This document shows positions 5,458 through 6,642 of a stretch of 6,642 nt of DNA, piece by piece. The stretch lies in NCBI GenBank assembly GCA_964508225.1, contig CAZDRX010000029.1:1-6642 (forward strand), given 5' to 3'. The DNA is from CAZDRX01 sp964508225. Its GTDB lineage: Bacteria; Patescibacteriota; Gracilibacteria; Peribacterales; Peribacteraceae. Below the pieces are notes generated by a model. The model ran no database searches. It worked only from the letters and a program-made list of their open reading frames with translations, and was not told the origin of the DNA. Numbering within the stretch: position 1 is the first letter of the stretch; each line of letters starts with the position of its first letter. Made by a program: the position numbers and the translations under genes.

Positions 5458-5905
5458 GCTTTGCTGCACCGTTACCTTCCCCGTCGTCGGGTGACTCTGG
5501 CAGCGGCACTTCAGGTTCACGGTCGCCTGTCTTTGCGATGGGTTCAATCGGCTGGATCGGTTCCAGTGAATGCCGGACACGGCTCTGGATTTTCCAGCGC
5601 TCGTAGAGTGCGCGTGCGCGGACTCGCTGCTCGGGCGTCAGTTCCGCACTCGCTGCAAGATATTGGAACGTGGCTTCCGGTGTCGCGATGAAACGGTTTG
5701 CTCCGGAGGGTCCATACACACGTCCCATCTCCTCCAGCCATTCAAGTTGCACGGAGTCCGGTGTCTTCACGAACTCATCGCGTTCGGCGTGTTTCGTCCC
5801 TTCCGTCTTCTTCGGTCCGTCACCGCCCGGTCCTCCGGACGGGGGAGGGCCTCCGCTGCCGCCCGAAGGCGGGATATTGCCGTTGCCGATTCCGCCGATC
5901 TTCAT
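5447..5905 (-). CDS. Unrecognised protein with Gly/Pro-rich N-terminus and acidic Pro-rich tail
   Basis: From ATG 5905 the product has 152 residues. Residues 4-31 are Gly/Pro/Ser-rich (GGIGNGNIPPSGGSGGPPPS), a flexible low-complexity leader. The central part (about 40-110) looks helical and folded, with VQLEWLEEMGRVYG, ATFQYLAASAELTPEQ and RARALYERWKI. The tail has a PIQPIEPI repeat, then acidic Pro-rich sequence ending GNGAAKPDA. There are no cysteines and no membrane segment. Another ATG at 5941 would add 12 residues and lies three bases past the upstream stop, allowing coupling; neither start has a Shine-Dalgarno site. I prefer 5905 because TATACT ends six bases before it, the same spacing as in the next gene. 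No family is recognised. The layout, disorder around one helical core, suits an adaptor or phage-type accessory protein, but that is inference. Confidence 0.72.
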   Translation of the reverse strand: MKIGGIGNGNIPPSGGSGGPPPSGGPGGDGPKKTEGTKHAERDEFVKTPDSVQLEWLEEMGRVYGPSGANRFIATPEATFQYLAASAELTPEQRVRARALYERWKIQSRVRHSLEPIQPIEPIAKTGDREPEVPLPESPDDGEGNGAAKPDA

Positions 5906-5911
5906 CGGATC

Positions 5912-5917
5912 AGTATA
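5912..5917 (-). promoter_or_regulatory. -10-like box six bases before ATG 5905
   Basis: TATACT on the minus strand matches the -10 consensus at five of six positions, at the spacing expected for a leaderless transcript. No convincing -35 box lies 16-18 bases upstream (TGGCGC at best). The promoter is therefore weak, activator-dependent or fortuitous. Confidence 0.35.
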
Positions 5918-5944
5918 GCGTTTTCCGCTCTCCTGCGCCATCCG

Positions 5945-6642
5945 TCAGGCCGTGGGCTGTTTGGGGACATCCCCCTGCACGAGCGTCAGCGGATCGATGA
6001 GATCATTTCCCCAGCGGCTCCGGAATTCCTCCGTGAGGCGACGCACGGTGTCGAGGCGTTCGCTGCGCGGCTTCACCGGTACGCGTTCGTGCGCCGGCCA
6101 CTCGTCGTACGTACGTCCCTGCAGATCCCGCCGGGATTTGTTCTTCGGATTTCCTCCCCATTGCTTGAAGAAGAACGGGATCTTGAGCGCCGCGCACTTC
6201 TCGCGGATCCGGAGCACCCACGCTTCTTCCAGTGTGACTGGTCGACGGTTCGCCCACGCGCTCTCCCCGCCGACGACACCCCACTTCATGCCCGTGAGAT
6301 CGAGATCGTCGCCCAGATCCTCCTTGAGCGGTTCGAACGAAATCCACGGCATCGCCGTCCCTGCTTCCCTGAGCTTCTGGATGCGCGGAACGCCGTGCTT
6401 CTTATTCTCCACGGAGACGCCCCACCAGATGTGCTCCGCCTTCCGTGACGCCTGCATGTCCGGATCCGTCTGCATGAACCGGCTCATGCGCCCCGCACGC
6501 TTCGTGAGCACCTGATACGTATGCCAGTTCGCCTCCATCATCACCGTTGCGATATCCCGGATGTACTGGTTCGGGACACTCCGGTGAAAGATGTCGCTCA
6601 TGGAGTTCACGAACACCATGCCGGGCTTCTGTGCCTGCAGCG
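5945..6642 (-). CDS. DUF5131 / phage Gp37-Gp68 family protein, 5' end beyond the window
   Basis: The frame is open to the right edge (LQAQKPG precedes the first Met at 6619), so the start lies outside. About 231 C-terminal residues are present. Family motifs in order are MVFVNSMSDIFH, YQVLTKRAGRM, WWGVSVENKKHGVPRI, PWISFEPLKEDLG, WGVVGGESAW and IPFFFKQWGG, which identify the Pfam PF07505 family (phage Gp37/Gp68, DUF5131). Full members carry an N-terminal three-cysteine, radical-SAM-like motif that would lie outside the window. The Met at 6619 is therefore not the natural start. The family is common in phages and mobile regions, often beside a three-Cys-motif partner (TcmP) gene; its biochemical role is not settled. 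It ends in TGA at 5945, 39 bases before the next gene on the same strand. The family call is strong; the function is unknown. Confidence 0.92.
   Translation of the reverse strand, partial: LQAQKPGMVFVNSMSDIFHRSVPNQYIRDIATVMMEANWHTYQVLTKRAGRMSRFMQTDPDMQASRKAEHIWWGVSVENKKHGVPRIQKLREAGTAMPWISFEPLKEDLGDDLDLTGMKWGVVGGESAWANRRPVTLEEAWVLRIREKCAALKIPFFFKQWGGNPKNKSRRDLQGRTYDEWPAHERVPVKPRSERLDTVRRLTEEFRSRWGNDLIDPLTLVQGDVPKQPTA

Noticed and set aside
4885..5905. Shared LTPE-containing helix in the two small minus-strand proteins as evidence of paralogy
   Set aside because: The similarity (AKLTPEAQTRLAA against AELTPEQRVRARA) is short and LTPE is a common helix start. It does not support homology.
5570..6448. 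292-codon plus-strand frame opposite the Gly/Pro-rich gene and the DUF5131 gene
   Set aside because: The opposite strand carries recognisable DUF5131 motifs. This frame is Arg/His/Leu-rich and has no family features.

Overview
The window is bacterial chromosomal DNA, G+C-rich by eye with a strong preference for G or C at third codon positions. Reading frames follow the standard code: TGA and TAA act as stops, and TGA is not read as glycine. The mix of purH, sufB, a secreted thermonuclease-like protein and several unrecognised small genes does not fix the lineage. The SufB sequence resembles the form found in Gram-positives, cyanobacteria and candidate-phylum bacteria. Weak or absent Shine-Dalgarno sites, together with -10 boxes placed six bases before some start codons, suggest a lineage that uses leaderless mRNAs. 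A Patescibacteria-type genome is possible but unproven.

Left part (1-2474). The window opens inside purH, whose complete AICAR transformylase domain ends in a strong bidirectional hairpin terminator. A 48-codon gene on the minus strand, with its own promoter-like sequence, converges on that terminator. Diverging from it is a thermonuclease (SNase) family protein with an N-terminal membrane or signal segment. Just downstream is an unrecognised coding frame with no usable start of its own. A good ribosome binding site and ATG lie just upstream, but one base out of frame.

Middle part (2475-4880). About 210 bases of palindrome-rich, probably non-coding DNA separate this frame from sufB, the Fe-S cluster scaffold gene. 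None of the usual partners (sufC, sufD, sufS, sufU) is in the window. A promoter-like sequence and a leader of about 100 bases follow, then an unrecognised 178-residue protein ending in a clear rho-independent terminator.

Right part (4881-6642). Three genes lie on the minus strand. The first in transcription order runs off the window end and belongs to the DUF5131 (phage Gp37/Gp68) family. It is followed by a protein with Gly/Pro-rich disordered ends, and then by an unrecognised 161-residue protein with its own near-consensus promoter in a short A+T-rich island.

The genes do not form one pathway. purH (purine synthesis) and sufB (Fe-S assembly) are housekeeping genes and the nuclease is probably exported. 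The right part, with its phage-associated family and lineage-specific small genes, looks accessory. I see no CRISPR array, tRNA, rRNA or complete insertion sequence.
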